The notes under the pieces: model-generated
The model's input: only the letters and a program-made list of their open reading frames with translations
Databases searched by the model: none
Told to the model about the DNA's origin: nothing
Shown here: one piece after another, positions 7,968 to 18,200 of the stretch
Position numbering within the stretch: position 1 is the first letter of the stretch
Layout of the letters: each line of letters begins with the position of its first letter
Position numbers and translations under genes: made by a program
Assembly: GCF_000168975.1 (NCBI RefSeq)
Contig: NZ_AAUW01000004.1
Coordinates: forward strand, 272,811 to 336,810
Length of the DNA stretch: 64,000 nt
Direction: 5' to 3'
Source of the DNA: Roseibium aggregatum IAM 12614
GTDB taxonomy: Bacteria; Pseudomonadota; Alphaproteobacteria; Rhizobiales; Stappiaceae

Positions 7968-9278
7968 TTACTCCTTTGGACGGTTATCAACCACCCTTTT
8001 CGCCTTACCGGCGGAACGCTCCACCTTGCCGGGTTCGGTGACGTCGATCCTTGCCGACACGCCGACCACGCTCTTGATGTGATACGAAAGTTCTTTAGCC
8101 GAGGCCTGACGCGCATCATCCGCTGCCGCATTCGGCAGGGCTTCCACATGCACCGTCATGACGTCGAGCCGATCGGACCGGGTCAACTCGATCTGGAAAT
8201 GCGGAGACAGCCCTACGCATTTCAGGATCTGTTCCTCGATTTGCGTCGGGAACACATTGACGCCGCGCAGAATGATCATGTCGTCGGAACGGCCGGTGAT
8301 CTTTTCCATCCGCCGCATGGAACGGGCCGTACCGGGCAATAACCGGGTCAGGTCGCGGGTGCGGTAGCGGACCATTGGCAGGCCTTCCTTGGTGAGCGTG
8401 GTAAAGACCAGCTCGCCGATCTCACCGTCCGGCAGAACATCGCCAGTCACGGGGTCGATGATTTCAGGATAGAAATGATCTTCCCAGATATGCAGGCCGT
8501 CCTTGGTCTCAACGCATTCGTTTGCGACACCCGGCCCGAGTACTTCCGACAGGCCGTAAATGTCGACGGCATGCATGTCGAACGCGTCTTCTATCTCCGA
8601 GCGCATTGCGTTGGTCCAGGGTTCGGCGCCGAAGATCCCGGTGGCAAGTGACGTTTCGCGGGGATCAATACCCTGCCTGCGGAACTCGTCCAGGATCGAC
8701 AAGAGGTAGGACGGCGTCACCATGATGATGCGCGGCTTGAAATCCTGGATAAGTGTCACCTGGCGTTCCGTCATGCCGCCGGAGACCGGAACAACGGTGC
8801 AGCCGAGCTTTTCAGCGCCGTAGTGAGCTCCAAGCCCGCCGGTGAAAAGCCCATAACCATAGGCGACGTGAATGATATCGCCCGGTCGCCCGCCGGATGC
8901 ACGAATGGATCGCGCGACAAGTCCGGCCCACATGTCGATGTCATTGGCCGTGTATCCGACCACCGTCGGTTTTCCCGTGGTCCCGGAAGACGCATGCACG
9001 CGCACGATCTTGTCGCGTGGAACGGCGAAGAGGCCGAACGGATAATTGTCCCTCAGGTCGCTCTTGGTCGTGAACGGAAATTTCGACAGGTCGGCAAGGG
9101 TCTTCAAGTCTGAAGGATGGACGCCTTTTTCGTCGAAGCGTTTCTTGAAAAGCGGGACGTTTTCGTAGGAATGATTGAGAGACCATTGCAGTCTCTGCAA
9201 TTGCAGGGCCGACAATTCGTCCCGGCTGGCTGTTTCAATAGGCTCAAGATCTCCCGGTCGCGGAGCCAGATTTTCCAT
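7968..9278 (-). CDS. paaK: Phenylacetate-CoA ligase PaaK
   Basis: The 436-residue product is an AMP-forming adenylating enzyme that activates phenylacetate to phenylacetyl-CoA, the entry step of the pathway. The phosphate-binding loop VHASSGTTGKPTVVGYT, the GLSEVLGPGVANECVE segment and the C-terminal GRSDDMIILRGVNVFPTQIE are characteristic of PaaK. AGGGAGG precedes the ATG. It follows paaI by 38 bp on the same strand and so belongs to a paaG-paaI-paaK operon running opposite to paaA-Z. Confidence 0.96.
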   Translation of the reverse strand: MENLAPRPGDLEPIETASRDELSALQLQRLQWSLNHSYENVPLFKKRFDEKGVHPSDLKTLADLSKFPFTTKSDLRDNYPFGLFAVPRDKIVRVHASSGTTGKPTVVGYTANDIDMWAGLVARSIRASGGRPGDIIHVAYGYGLFTGGLGAHYGAEKLGCTVVPVSGGMTERQVTLIQDFKPRIIMVTPSYLLSILDEFRRQGIDPRETSLATGIFGAEPWTNAMRSEIEDAFDMHAVDIYGLSEVLGPGVANECVETKDGLHIWEDHFYPEIIDPVTGDVLPDGEIGELVFTTLTKEGLPMVRYRTRDLTRLLPGTARSMRRMEKITGRSDDMIILRGVNVFPTQIEEQILKCVGLSPHFQIELTRSDRLDVMTVHVEALPNAAADDARQASAKELSYHIKSVVGVSARIDVTEPGKVERSAGKAKRVVDNRPKE

Positions 9279-9316
9279 GTTTTCCTCCCTTGAGCAGCCC
9301 TGTGGGCTACCCGCCG

Positions 9317-9742
9317 TCAGTCCGGCAAGATTGTACCTTTAGTCGTTCTGGAATTGCCTCGGAATTCAGCAATGACGGTTCCCATCTGGTTGGCCACTGT
9401 GACGTCGTAAAGTCCCGACCGGCCGGTGCGCGATTTCTCGCTGGCCGTAGCCGTCAAACGGTCACCCAGATGGGCTGGGGCCAGAAACGTGACGTCACAA
9501 TGCTGGGCGACCGTAACCTGGTTGTAGGTATTGCAGGCAAAGGCGAAGGCGCTGTCGGCAAGCGTGAAGATATAGCCGCCATGGCAGATCCCGTGGCCAT
9601 TGGTCATGGCTTTTGTAACCGTCATCGACATTGTCGAATGGCCGGCGCGCACGGCCTCGAGTTTCATATCGAGGTGCTGTGTCGCTGTATCCTGCGACCA
9701 CATGCGGTCAGCGCAGGCGCGAGCTAGTTCGTCCGGTGTCAT
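9317..9742 (-). CDS. paaI: PaaI-type acyl-CoA thioesterase
   Basis: A hot-dog fold protein of 141 residues with NGHGICHGGYIFTLADSAFA, the PaaI signature. The conserved Asn/His-Gly-Gly and the Asp later in the motif form the active site. The family hydrolyses ring-hydroxylated phenylacetyl-CoA species and is thought to rescue CoA from stalled intermediates. I chose the ATG at 9740-9742 (MTPDELA) because GAGG is 6 bp upstream. An ATG 12 bp earlier abuts the paaG stop and would add four residues. It is co-transcribed between paaG and paaK. Confidence 0.92.
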   Translation of the reverse strand: MTPDELARACADRMWSQDTATQHLDMKLEAVRAGHSTMSMTVTKAMTNGHGICHGGYIFTLADSAFAFACNTYNQVTVAQHCDVTFLAPAHLGDRLTATASEKSRTGRSGLYDVTVANQMGTVIAEFRGNSRTTKGTILPD

Positions 9743-9754
9743 GGAGTGCCTCAT

Positions 9755-10549
9755 TCAAACGCCGGTAAACCGGGCAGAGCGTTTTTCCAGGAATGCGGTA
9801 ACGCCCTCCCGGTAATCATTCGTGCGTCCGGCCTTCCGCTGGCTGTCACGCTCGGCATCCAGTTGCCGGTCGAGAGACTGATCTGCCGCGGCCTGGATCA
9901 GTTCCTTGGTGAGAGCCAGCCCGGTGGTTGCCCCGGCGGCCAGTTGCGTTGCCAGCATTCCGGCTTCCGTCATCAGTTCCGCATCCGGAACCGACTTCCA
10001 GATCAGCCCCCAGGCGGCGGCGGTCTCAGCCCCCAATGGCTCGCCGGTCATGGCAAGCGCCTTGGCCCGCGCTTCGCCGATCAGCCGCGGCAACAACCAT
10101 GTTCCACCCGAATCGGGCACCAGTCCAATCTTGGAAAAAGCCTGTATGAACCGTGCCGACTGGGCGGCCAGCACGATATCGCACGCAAGCGCAATATTGG
10201 CGCCGGCACCTGCTGCCACGCCGTTAACCGCGCAAATGACCGGTTTTTTGAGGGCTCTGATCTGACGGACCAGCGGATTGTAGAGAGTCTCAAGCGTAAC
10301 CCCGAGATCGGGAGCCTCGCCACCGCCGCGCATGTCCCGATCTGAAAGGTCCTGGCCAGCGCAGAACGCGCGGCCGGCGCCTGTCAGCAACACGGCCCGG
10401 ATCGAGCTGTCTTGCGTGGCGGCCGTCAAATGATTGCGAAGCGCATGATGCATCGCCTCGTTGAAGGCATTAAGCCGATCCGGTCGATTGAGTGTCAGAA
10501 AAAGACAACCATCGCGCCGTTCAGCGAGCACGGTTTCAGCGTCTGTCAT
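9755..10549 (-). CDS. paaG: PaaG, ring-epoxide isomerase of the enoyl-CoA hydratase family
   Basis: The 264-residue crotonase-fold protein has FCAGQDLSDRDM, the oxyanion-hole region VCAVNGVAAGAGANIALACD, and GLVPDSGGTWLLPRL containing the catalytic Asp typical of PaaG. It isomerises ring-1,2-epoxyphenylacetyl-CoA to oxepin-CoA and later shifts a double bond in the open chain. The start at 10549 has GGGAGGGG before it; an in-frame ATG seven codons earlier has no such site. It is the first gene of the minus-strand paa operon, with a TCACA-N25-TGTGA element just upstream. The sister gene paaF is not nearby. Confidence 0.93.
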   Translation of the reverse strand: MTDAETVLAERRDGCLFLTLNRPDRLNAFNEAMHHALRNHLTAATQDSSIRAVLLTGAGRAFCAGQDLSDRDMRGGGEAPDLGVTLETLYNPLVRQIRALKKPVICAVNGVAAGAGANIALACDIVLAAQSARFIQAFSKIGLVPDSGGTWLLPRLIGEARAKALAMTGEPLGAETAAAWGLIWKSVPDAELMTEAGMLATQLAAGATTGLALTKELIQAAADQSLDRQLDAERDSQRKAGRTNDYREGVTAFLEKRSARFTGV

Positions 10550-10564
10550 GCGCCCCTCCCAAAG

Positions 10565-10602
10565 CATCACATCTTTTTCAAGAAAATGGATATTCTTGTG
10601 AC
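10565..10602. promoter_or_regulatory. Second TCACA-N25-TGTGA element, likely PaaX operator for paaGIK
   Basis: TCACA (10567-10571) and TGTGA (10597-10601) are separated by exactly 25 bp, as in the perfect repeat before paaA, and the left arm again reads CATCACA. The element begins about 16 bp upstream of the paaG start. The conserved arm and spacing in front of both paa operons support PaaX binding; the arms agree less well beyond the core than in the first copy. Confidence 0.6.
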
Positions 10603-10804
10603 ATTAATGCACGGCGAACCGTTCTGGTCAAAGCCAGAATGCAGATTTGCGGTACGCTTGCACACTTTGGGCCACCGGCGGGTGGACCTGTGCCTTCCAC
10701 ACAACGTGAGTTGGAAAAGCCCGTAAAATGATATTCAGGCGATTCAGCTCATATTTACTTTAATCACCAATAGTTAGCGCAGTTTGAGGCAGCGTCAGGG
10801 CACC

Positions 10805-12124
10805 ATGTTCATCCGTAAAACCACCGCTGACAATTTTTCATTGGACATTCCTTTGGAACTGGAAGAGGGGCCTCCTCCGGTTGCCTATCGTCGCGTGCTG
10901 CAGGTTTTGTCGCTGACTTCGGCCGCATTTCTCACCTGGGCGGCGATCGGTCAGGTGCGTGAAGTGGCAAATGCCACGGGTGAAATCGTGCCGGCGGGCA
11001 AGGTTCAGACTGTCGGTCACCTGGAAGGTGGGATTGTTGCCGAAGTGATGGTTCGCGAAGGCCAGCTTGTCGAAAAGGGAACCCCGATCGTTCGGCTTTT
11101 GGAAACTGCGACGTCGAGTGATCTGGAAAAGGTGCAGACCCGACTGAAGTTTCTGGCAACTGAAGAGCAACGGCTCGGAAACCCGGATCTTGGCACCGGC
11201 GCGAATGGTTTGAGACTTGGAGCCGACGCTGGCTTCAGCGAAGCCCAGCAGGCCGCTTACGATGCGCAGCGCCTCGCGTTGGAAAAGGAACAGCAGGCCC
11301 TGAAGGCCAGGGTCAGTGAAAAGCAGGCCGAACTGAAGAGTATTCTGGAACGGATCGCGTTTCAGGAAACGCAGGTCGAGATCGAACAGGAAAAGTACCA
11401 GATCCAGGAAAATCTCTTCAAACAGGGATACACCTCGAAGCGTCGCTTTCTGGATTCAAAGTCATCTCTTCAAAATGCCCAGAGTCAGTTGAGCGAACTG
11501 AAGGGTATGAGCGGCAGTGTCACCGCCCAATTGACAGAGGCAACCGCCAGCCTTGAGCGGTCGATCGCCGTTGCAGAGGAAGAGCAGGCCGTCGAGCGCA
11601 GCCGCGTCGCGCAGGAACGCAGTGAACTGGTTTTCGAAGCCGACAAACAGAAAGACCGATTCGATCGTCTGTTCGTGCGGGCCCCGGTCAGCGGACACGT
11701 GAAGGCGCTTTATCTCAAGGGGCCAGGCAGCGTTCTGGCGCCAGGTGATGTGGTTGCCGAAGTGGTGCCGAGCGACAGCGATCTTGTTGCCGAAGTGCGC
11801 GTTTCCCCGCGAGACATCGGTCATGTCGATGTTGGCGACGAAGCGGAAATAGCCGTGACTACATTTGATCCGAACATCGAGGGGACGTTGAAAGGCGAAG
11901 TATCCGTTATTTCGGCCTCAAGTTTCCGGGATGAATATGGAAACTACTATTTCAAGGCCACGATCCCCCTGAAGACCAACACCATCGGTCATGGGGCCAG
12001 CGCGGAAACCATTTCTCCCGGTATGGTCGTCGATGCGAAGATCGTCACCGGTTCCAAGTCGGTGCTGCAATACATGCTGAAGCCGGTCACCCGCGCCATT
12101 GGCGATCCGCTCAGCGAACGGTGA
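10805..12124 (+). CDS. HlyD-family periplasmic adaptor of a type I secretion system
   Basis: The 439-residue membrane-fusion protein has a short cytoplasmic N-terminus and one membrane helix (about residues 32-50, LQVLSLTSAAFLTWAAIG). A biotinyl-lipoyl half-domain follows (GKVQTVGHLEGGIVAEVMVR), then a long coiled coil (about 100-285, rich in E/Q/K) and the second lipoyl half with FVRAPVSGHVKALYLKGPGSVL. HlyD proteins link an inner-membrane ABC exporter to a TolC-like outer-membrane channel. The gene is convergent with the giant RTX gene and close to two ABC genes, so it very likely helps export that protein. No TolC homologue is visible. I prefer the ATG at 10805 over a TTG seven codons upstream. 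Confidence 0.92.
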   Translation: MFIRKTTADNFSLDIPLELEEGPPPVAYRRVLQVLSLTSAAFLTWAAIGQVREVANATGEIVPAGKVQTVGHLEGGIVAEVMVREGQLVEKGTPIVRLLETATSSDLEKVQTRLKFLATEEQRLGNPDLGTGANGLRLGADAGFSEAQQAAYDAQRLALEKEQQALKARVSEKQAELKSILERIAFQETQVEIEQEKYQIQENLFKQGYTSKRRFLDSKSSLQNAQSQLSELKGMSGSVTAQLTEATASLERSIAVAEEEQAVERSRVAQERSELVFEADKQKDRFDRLFVRAPVSGHVKALYLKGPGSVLAPGDVVAEVVPSDSDLVAEVRVSPRDIGHVDVGDEAEIAVTTFDPNIEGTLKGEVSVISASSFRDEYGNYYFKATIPLKTNTIGHGASAETISPGMVVDAKIVTGSKSVLQYMLKPVTRAIGDPLSER

Positions 12125-12178
12125 GCCTGACCCAGTCAATCAGAGTTTTCTGATCTTCTTCTTCGCTCAAGGCAAATG

Positions 12179-12204
12179 AAAAGCCCCACCGTTTCCGGCA
12201 GGGC
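12179..12204 (-). terminator. Intrinsic terminator after the RTX gene
   Basis: Read on the minus strand, GCCCTGCCG / CGGTGGGGC pair (with G-U pairs) around a GAAA tetraloop and are followed by TTTT. It lies 33 bp beyond the RTX stop, between two convergent genes. Confidence 0.75.
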
Positions 12205-12237
12205 ATTTGATCAGTTGCCGCTGTCCGGTGACATCAG

Positions 12238-15200
12238 CTACCAGCGAATTTCCTCGACATCGCTGAAGTTCACCCGGCTGCCGTCTGCAAAGTCGATGTA
12301 ACCGTCTGCATCCTGGGAAAGGTCAAGCCGGCCGCCTTCGGTGTCGGTCATCTCGATTGAACCATTGGTGATCGTCACGGTCCAGTCCGTCTCATATACA
12401 CCGGCAGACGTGATGCCAGGTCCGCCACCCAGATCGATAACGTCAGTCCAACCAGCTCCCGCGCCGGCATTGATGGTATCGCTGCCATCGCCGAGGCCAT
12501 ACATGAAAAGGTCGGAACCGTCGCCGCCGTTGAGGGTGTCGTTGCCGGTGCCGCCAATGATCGTGTCGTTGCCAGCGCCGCCGTAAATATCGTCGGCTCC
12601 GCCGCGGCCAAAGATCAGATCGTTGCCGCCGCCACCGTCGAGAGTGTCGTTGCCGCCGTTTGCGCCGCCGTCAATACGGTCGTCGAAGTCACCGGTGGTA
12701 ATAGTGTCGTCGCCGCCAACGCCATCAACGCTGTACGACTTGTCGGTGCCGGTGAAGGTTCCGCCGCCATCACCGCCGGTAAACTCCCCATCATATTCCC
12801 CCGTGACCGAAATCGCGAAGGACTGGCTCGACTGGGAACCATCTGCAGAGGTTGCGGTGACTGTCAGGTCAATGGAGTTTTCTATCTGGCTGTCGAAAAA
12901 CGCATGATCGGCAACCGTCACCACGCCGTCGGCATCAATTTCGAAACGGTCGTCACTCAACGTATAGGTGACAGCGTCACCGTTCGGGTCTTCGGCAAAA
13001 GCCGTAATCCCGACCTGCGTGCCAGCACCATCCAGTTCATGTATCGTGTTGCCGGCGGAGTTGGTGTCGCTCACATCACCAACCGGCCTGTCGATCAACT
13101 CGTCAGACTGAAGTTCACCATCGGCAAACCGATACGTCTCCACGTTTGACACTGTATCAACACCATCCGGCGCGTCGGTGCGAAGATCGGTAATCGTGTA
13201 GCTACCGTCGTCGTTCTGGACGATGTCATAATCTTCCCAGTTACCTGAGTAGATGGCTGTATCTGTGCCGGCACCGCCGTCAAGCCTATCGTTGCCTGCA
13301 CCGCCGAACAGGGTGTCGTTGCCTTCACCACCAAGGATCGTGTCGTTACCGGCACCTGTCCAGATGACGTCGTTACCGACACCACCATCAACAGTCATGT
13401 CGGTGGTGTAGGTATGGGTATCGCTGGTCATGTCCAGAATGTCGTTACCAGCACCCAGGTTGACGTTTTCTATGCTGACAAGGCGTGGACCAGAAGCCTC
13501 GGCATGCATGTCTGAATAGGTGTCGTCGAGGAAGATTGCATCGGCATCATCGGTGCCCAGAAGGGTGTCCGTGCCGTCGCCGCCCTCGAAGACGTCGGAG
13601 TTTATGGTGCGACCTGAAAGAGAGACGGTGTCACCGGTGACGGTGTTGCGCGCATAATAGCCGGACCACGTGCCGTCGCCGCCCACCTGGAACGTGTCAT
13701 CTCCGGTGCCGCCCTGCAGCAGGTCGGCACCTGCGCCGCCTGTCAGTGTGTCGTTGCCGGCGCCACCCTGGAGCTTGTCACTTACGGACGAGCCGGTGAG
13801 GGTGTCGTTGCCTTCTCCGCCGTCGATGGACCCGCCATTGCTGTGGGCCGTAATCGCGTCGTCGCCCGTGCCGCCCATGATGGTGGTTTCGGCAACGCCG
13901 GTATCGGTGAAGGTGACACCCCCATCGGCTAGCTGAAGGTTTTCAGCTGCATCCGATACACTCAAGGTAAAGCTTTCGCTGGAGCTGGAACCGTCCGTGG
14001 ACGTCGCGGTCACAGTGAGGCTGATCTGAGGCTCGCTCTCGTAATCGAAACTCGCACCGGCCGCAACGCGAACGGTTCCGTCCGCATCAACTGTGAAACG
14101 GGCGTCGTCGACGGTGTAGGAGACCGTATCGGAAGTGTTTTCGTCATCTGCGAATGCCTTGATACCGACCGTAGAGCCTTCTTCCGCATTCTCAAAAATG
14201 GTATTCGAGGCTGCGTCGGTGTCCGAAACAGCAGAAATATCTTTCGCGACAAGATCGCCCGCCAGAACATCGCCATCGGCGAAGCGGAAAGTTTCAACAT
14301 TGATGACAGTGTCGGTTCCCTCTGAGGCACCGGTGCGGGTATCGACTACCGTGTAGGAACCATCTGCATTTTCCGTGATGTCATAGTCGGAACGGTTTCC
14401 CGAATAGATCACCGTATCCGTGCCGGTACCGCCATCTATACTATCGTCACCAGACCCGCCCTTAAGGATGTCGTCGCCGTCTCCGCCGTCCAGGGTGTCG
14501 TTTCCAGCTTCACCGTACAGTTTGTCGTTACCAGCATCCCCTTGAAGCGTATCGTCGTCGTTTTCTCCGTGGAGAGTGTCATTGCCGGAACCACCGATCA
14601 GCGTGTCGTTCCCGCTTCCGCCATACATGGTATCGTTGCCGTCGCCACCATCCAGGTAGTTGTCACCCGTATTCGGCTGCGTGCCGCGTTCGTCGTCGAT
14701 GAAATCGTCACCGGCACCACCGTAGACGACATCGGCACCTTCTCCGAAGAGGATCGTGTCGTTGCCTGCACCGCCATAAATCGTGTCGTCACCGGCTCCA
14801 CTGTAGATGGTGCTGCCGTCCTCATGGGCTGTGATGGTGTCCGCACTGTCGTTGCCGGTAATGGATGTCTCGGCAACGCCGGTATCGGTGAAGGTCGTCT
14901 GTCCTTCGGCAAGCTGATAGGACTCTGCGATGTCGGAAACCGACAGGGTAAAGGTTTCCTGAGACGTGGACCCGTCTGAAGACGACGCTGTAACTGTAAG
15001 ATCGATCGTCGGTTCGCTTTCGTAGTCGAAAGCTGCACCCGCCGCGACCGTGATCACCCCATCTGCGCCAACAGTGAATCTGCCATCGGAAACAGTGTAG
15101 GCAACCGTGTCGGTTGCATCATCGTCCGTTGCCTGAACGGTGATGCCGACTGTGCTGCCTTCAGCCGCATCTTCCGCAAATCCGTTTGCCGACGCATCAA

Positions 15201-18200
15201 CGTCGCTGACGGCGGAGACGGCGGTTTCATTCACATCGGAAACTGCAATCGTGAAAGTTTCTTCGGACACCGAACCGTCTGTGGAGGTTGCGGTGACCAC
15301 AATATCGATTGAGCCTTCAGTCTCGGCATCGAAACTCGCGCCTTCGGCGACCCGGATTACGCCATTTTCATCCACGGTGAAGCGGTTGTCGTTGACGGCA
15401 AAGGTAACGGTGTCGGTGACATCATCATCGCTGGCAAACGCCGTAATACCCACCTGCGTGCCGGCCGTCGCGTCTTCCGCAATCTCGTTGGTCGCAGTGT
15501 CGGCATCCGACACATTGGAGACGTCATATTCATCGGCATCGGAGACAGAAACGGTAAAGGTCTCCGTCGAGTTCGAACCGTCGGTGGACGTTGCGTTCAC
15601 GGTAACGTCGATGGAGCCCTCGGTCTCAGCGTCGAAACTTGCACCATCTGCAATCCGGACCACTCCATTTTCATCGATGGTGAAGCGGCTGTCGTCGACT
15701 GAATAGGAAACGGTGTCACTTGCATCGGCATCAGTTGCAAGGGCTGTGACGCCGACTTGCGTGCCGGCAGCTCCGGCTTCCGAAATCGTGTTGTCGGAGC
15801 TGTCCGTATCCGTGACGGCCGAGACTGCAGTCTCGTTGACATCGGAGACCGTGATCGTGAAGGTTTCCGAGGATGTGGATCCGTCGGAAGAGGTGGCGGT
15901 CACGACAACGTTGATGGATCCCTCGGTTTCCGCGTCGAAGCTCGCTCCATCTGCGACACGGACAACACCGTTTGCATCTACGGTGAAACGGTCGTCATCT
16001 ACGGAATAGCTCACCGTTGCGGTTATATCGGCGTCGCTTGCATGCGCGGTAATGCCGACTTCTGTTCCAGCCTTCGCATCTTCCGAAATCGTATTAGCGG
16101 CAGTATCCGTATCCGAAACCGCAGAGACGTCGTATTCATCGACATCGGAAACGGAAATAGTGAAGGTTTCTTGCGAGGTGGAACCATCGGAAGACGTGGC
16201 CGTCACCACAACGTCGATTGTACCCTCGGTTTCGGCGTCGAAACTTGCACCATCTGCAACACGCACGACACCGTTTTCGTCAACGTTGAAGCGATCGTCG
16301 TCTACGGTATAGGAGACTGTATCGGACGCGTTTTTATCGTCCGCGAAGGCAGTGATACCGACGGTTGCTCCTGCTGTCGCGTCTTCGGAAACGGTATTTT
16401 CAGCGCTATTCCCGTCTGTTACCGCGGTAATATCCTGCGCGATCAAATCGCCTGCAAGATAATCTCCATCGGCAAATCGGAAATTCTCGACGTTGACAAC
16501 CGTGTCCGTGCCGTCGGGAGAGCCTGGCCGGTTGTCGGTAACCGTGAAAACGCCCTCGCTCTCGGTAATCGTGTAATCTGTAAAATTTCCGCTATAGACA
16601 GCCGTATCCGTGCCAAGACCACCATCGATCGTATCGTCACCGGCACCGCCGGTGAGCGTGTCGTCGCCCGGAACGACCGCAGCGGTGCTTACAAAATCGG
16701 AGGTGAACAGATCTTCTGCCGCGCCGCCCGGAGGAGTGACCGTTGCCTCGAGCACCTCTTTGCCCTGGTTCTCCCAAACCTTGACGACAATCGTATAGAT
16801 CTCACCAGGCTCAAGATCGACGTCAGCCCAACGGGTCGTCGCGGATTGGTGATAGTCGTTGTCCAGATAGTCGGTCTGGCTGCCATTCTGGTTGGTGAAG
16901 GTCAGCCGGTTGCCATATGCGTCGAAGATCTCGATTGTCGATCCATCGTCCGACCGGGTGGAAAACCGGTAGGTGCCGCCATCGGTTGCGGTGAAATTGG
17001 ACGTCAGGATAACGCCAAAATCCTCAGGATTTTCGGAAGAACCGCGCGCTTGCTGAACAACTGTATCCAGATCGAACGCATCTGTCGTTCCTTCGTCGAT
17101 CAGCGTTCCGGACGAAATGTCGCCCGCCTGGCCTGCTTCGCCACTGAAGTTATGATCGTACACCTGATAGTGCCAGGTTCCGGAAACAGGCGCATTTTCG
17201 CCAAAGATCGTGTCGTTTCCAGCACCGCCTTCTATGGTGTCATCACCTTCACCACCTGCCAGTCTATCGGCGGCGTCATTTCCGGAAATGGTATCGTTGC
17301 CCTCCGCGCCATCAACAGTGCCGCCGTCTGCATGTACCACGATGGTGTCGTCACCGGACCCGCCGGTGATGCTGGTTTCTGCAACAGAAATGTCCGTAAA
17401 GCTCTGACCGCCATCTTCGAGCAGATAATCCTCGGCGACATCGGTTACGGACACGGAAAAGGCTTCCGAGGACATGGAGCCGTCCGTAGACGTCGCCGTC
17501 ACTGTCAAGGTGACGTTGGGCTCGCTCTCAAAGTCGAACGACGCTCCATCGGCCACGCGAACGACGCCGTTTTCATCAACGGTAAAGCGTGTGTCATCGA
17601 CGGAATAGGAAACCGTGTCGGTAATGTCGCTGTCGGTGGCGAGAACGGTGATGCCGACTTGCGTTCCGGCAGAAGCATTTTCGGCAATCGAATTTGCCGA
17701 TGCATCCTTATCGCTCACCGGTGTGACAACGCCTTCGTTGGCGTCCGATACGGCAATCGTGAATGTCTCTGTTGAGCTCGAGCCATCGGTGGACGTGGCC
17801 GTCACGATGATCTTGATGGAACCTTCGGTTTCCGCATCAAAGCTCGCGCCGTCGGCTACGCGAACCACACCATTCTCATCAACCGTGAAGCGGGCATCAT
17901 CGACAGAGTAGGAGACTGTGTCGGTAATGTCCTTGTCTTCTGCAAAAGCCGTGACACCAACAAGTGTGCCAGCAGCAGCATCTTCAGAAACTGTGTTGGC
18001 AGCTGTGTCGACGTCCTGAAGTGCAGTCGTTGCGAATTCGTTTTCGTCCTCAACTGCCAAAGTGAAAGTCTGTGTGGACTGCGAACCATCAGTCGATGTG
18101 GCTGTGACAGTAAAGGATACGGTTGCTTCTGTTTCGGTGTCAAAGACAGCATCATCGGCAATGCTGACCACACCCTGGTCGTCAATCACAAAACGCGGGT

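Noticed and set aside
15757..17775. 672-codon plus-strand open frame antisense to the RTX gene, with further long antisense frames from 12341 to 19314
   Set aside because: They arise from the repetitive, codon-biased RTX sequence. Their products are low-complexity and mirror the repeats, and the opposite frame encodes recognisable domains throughout.
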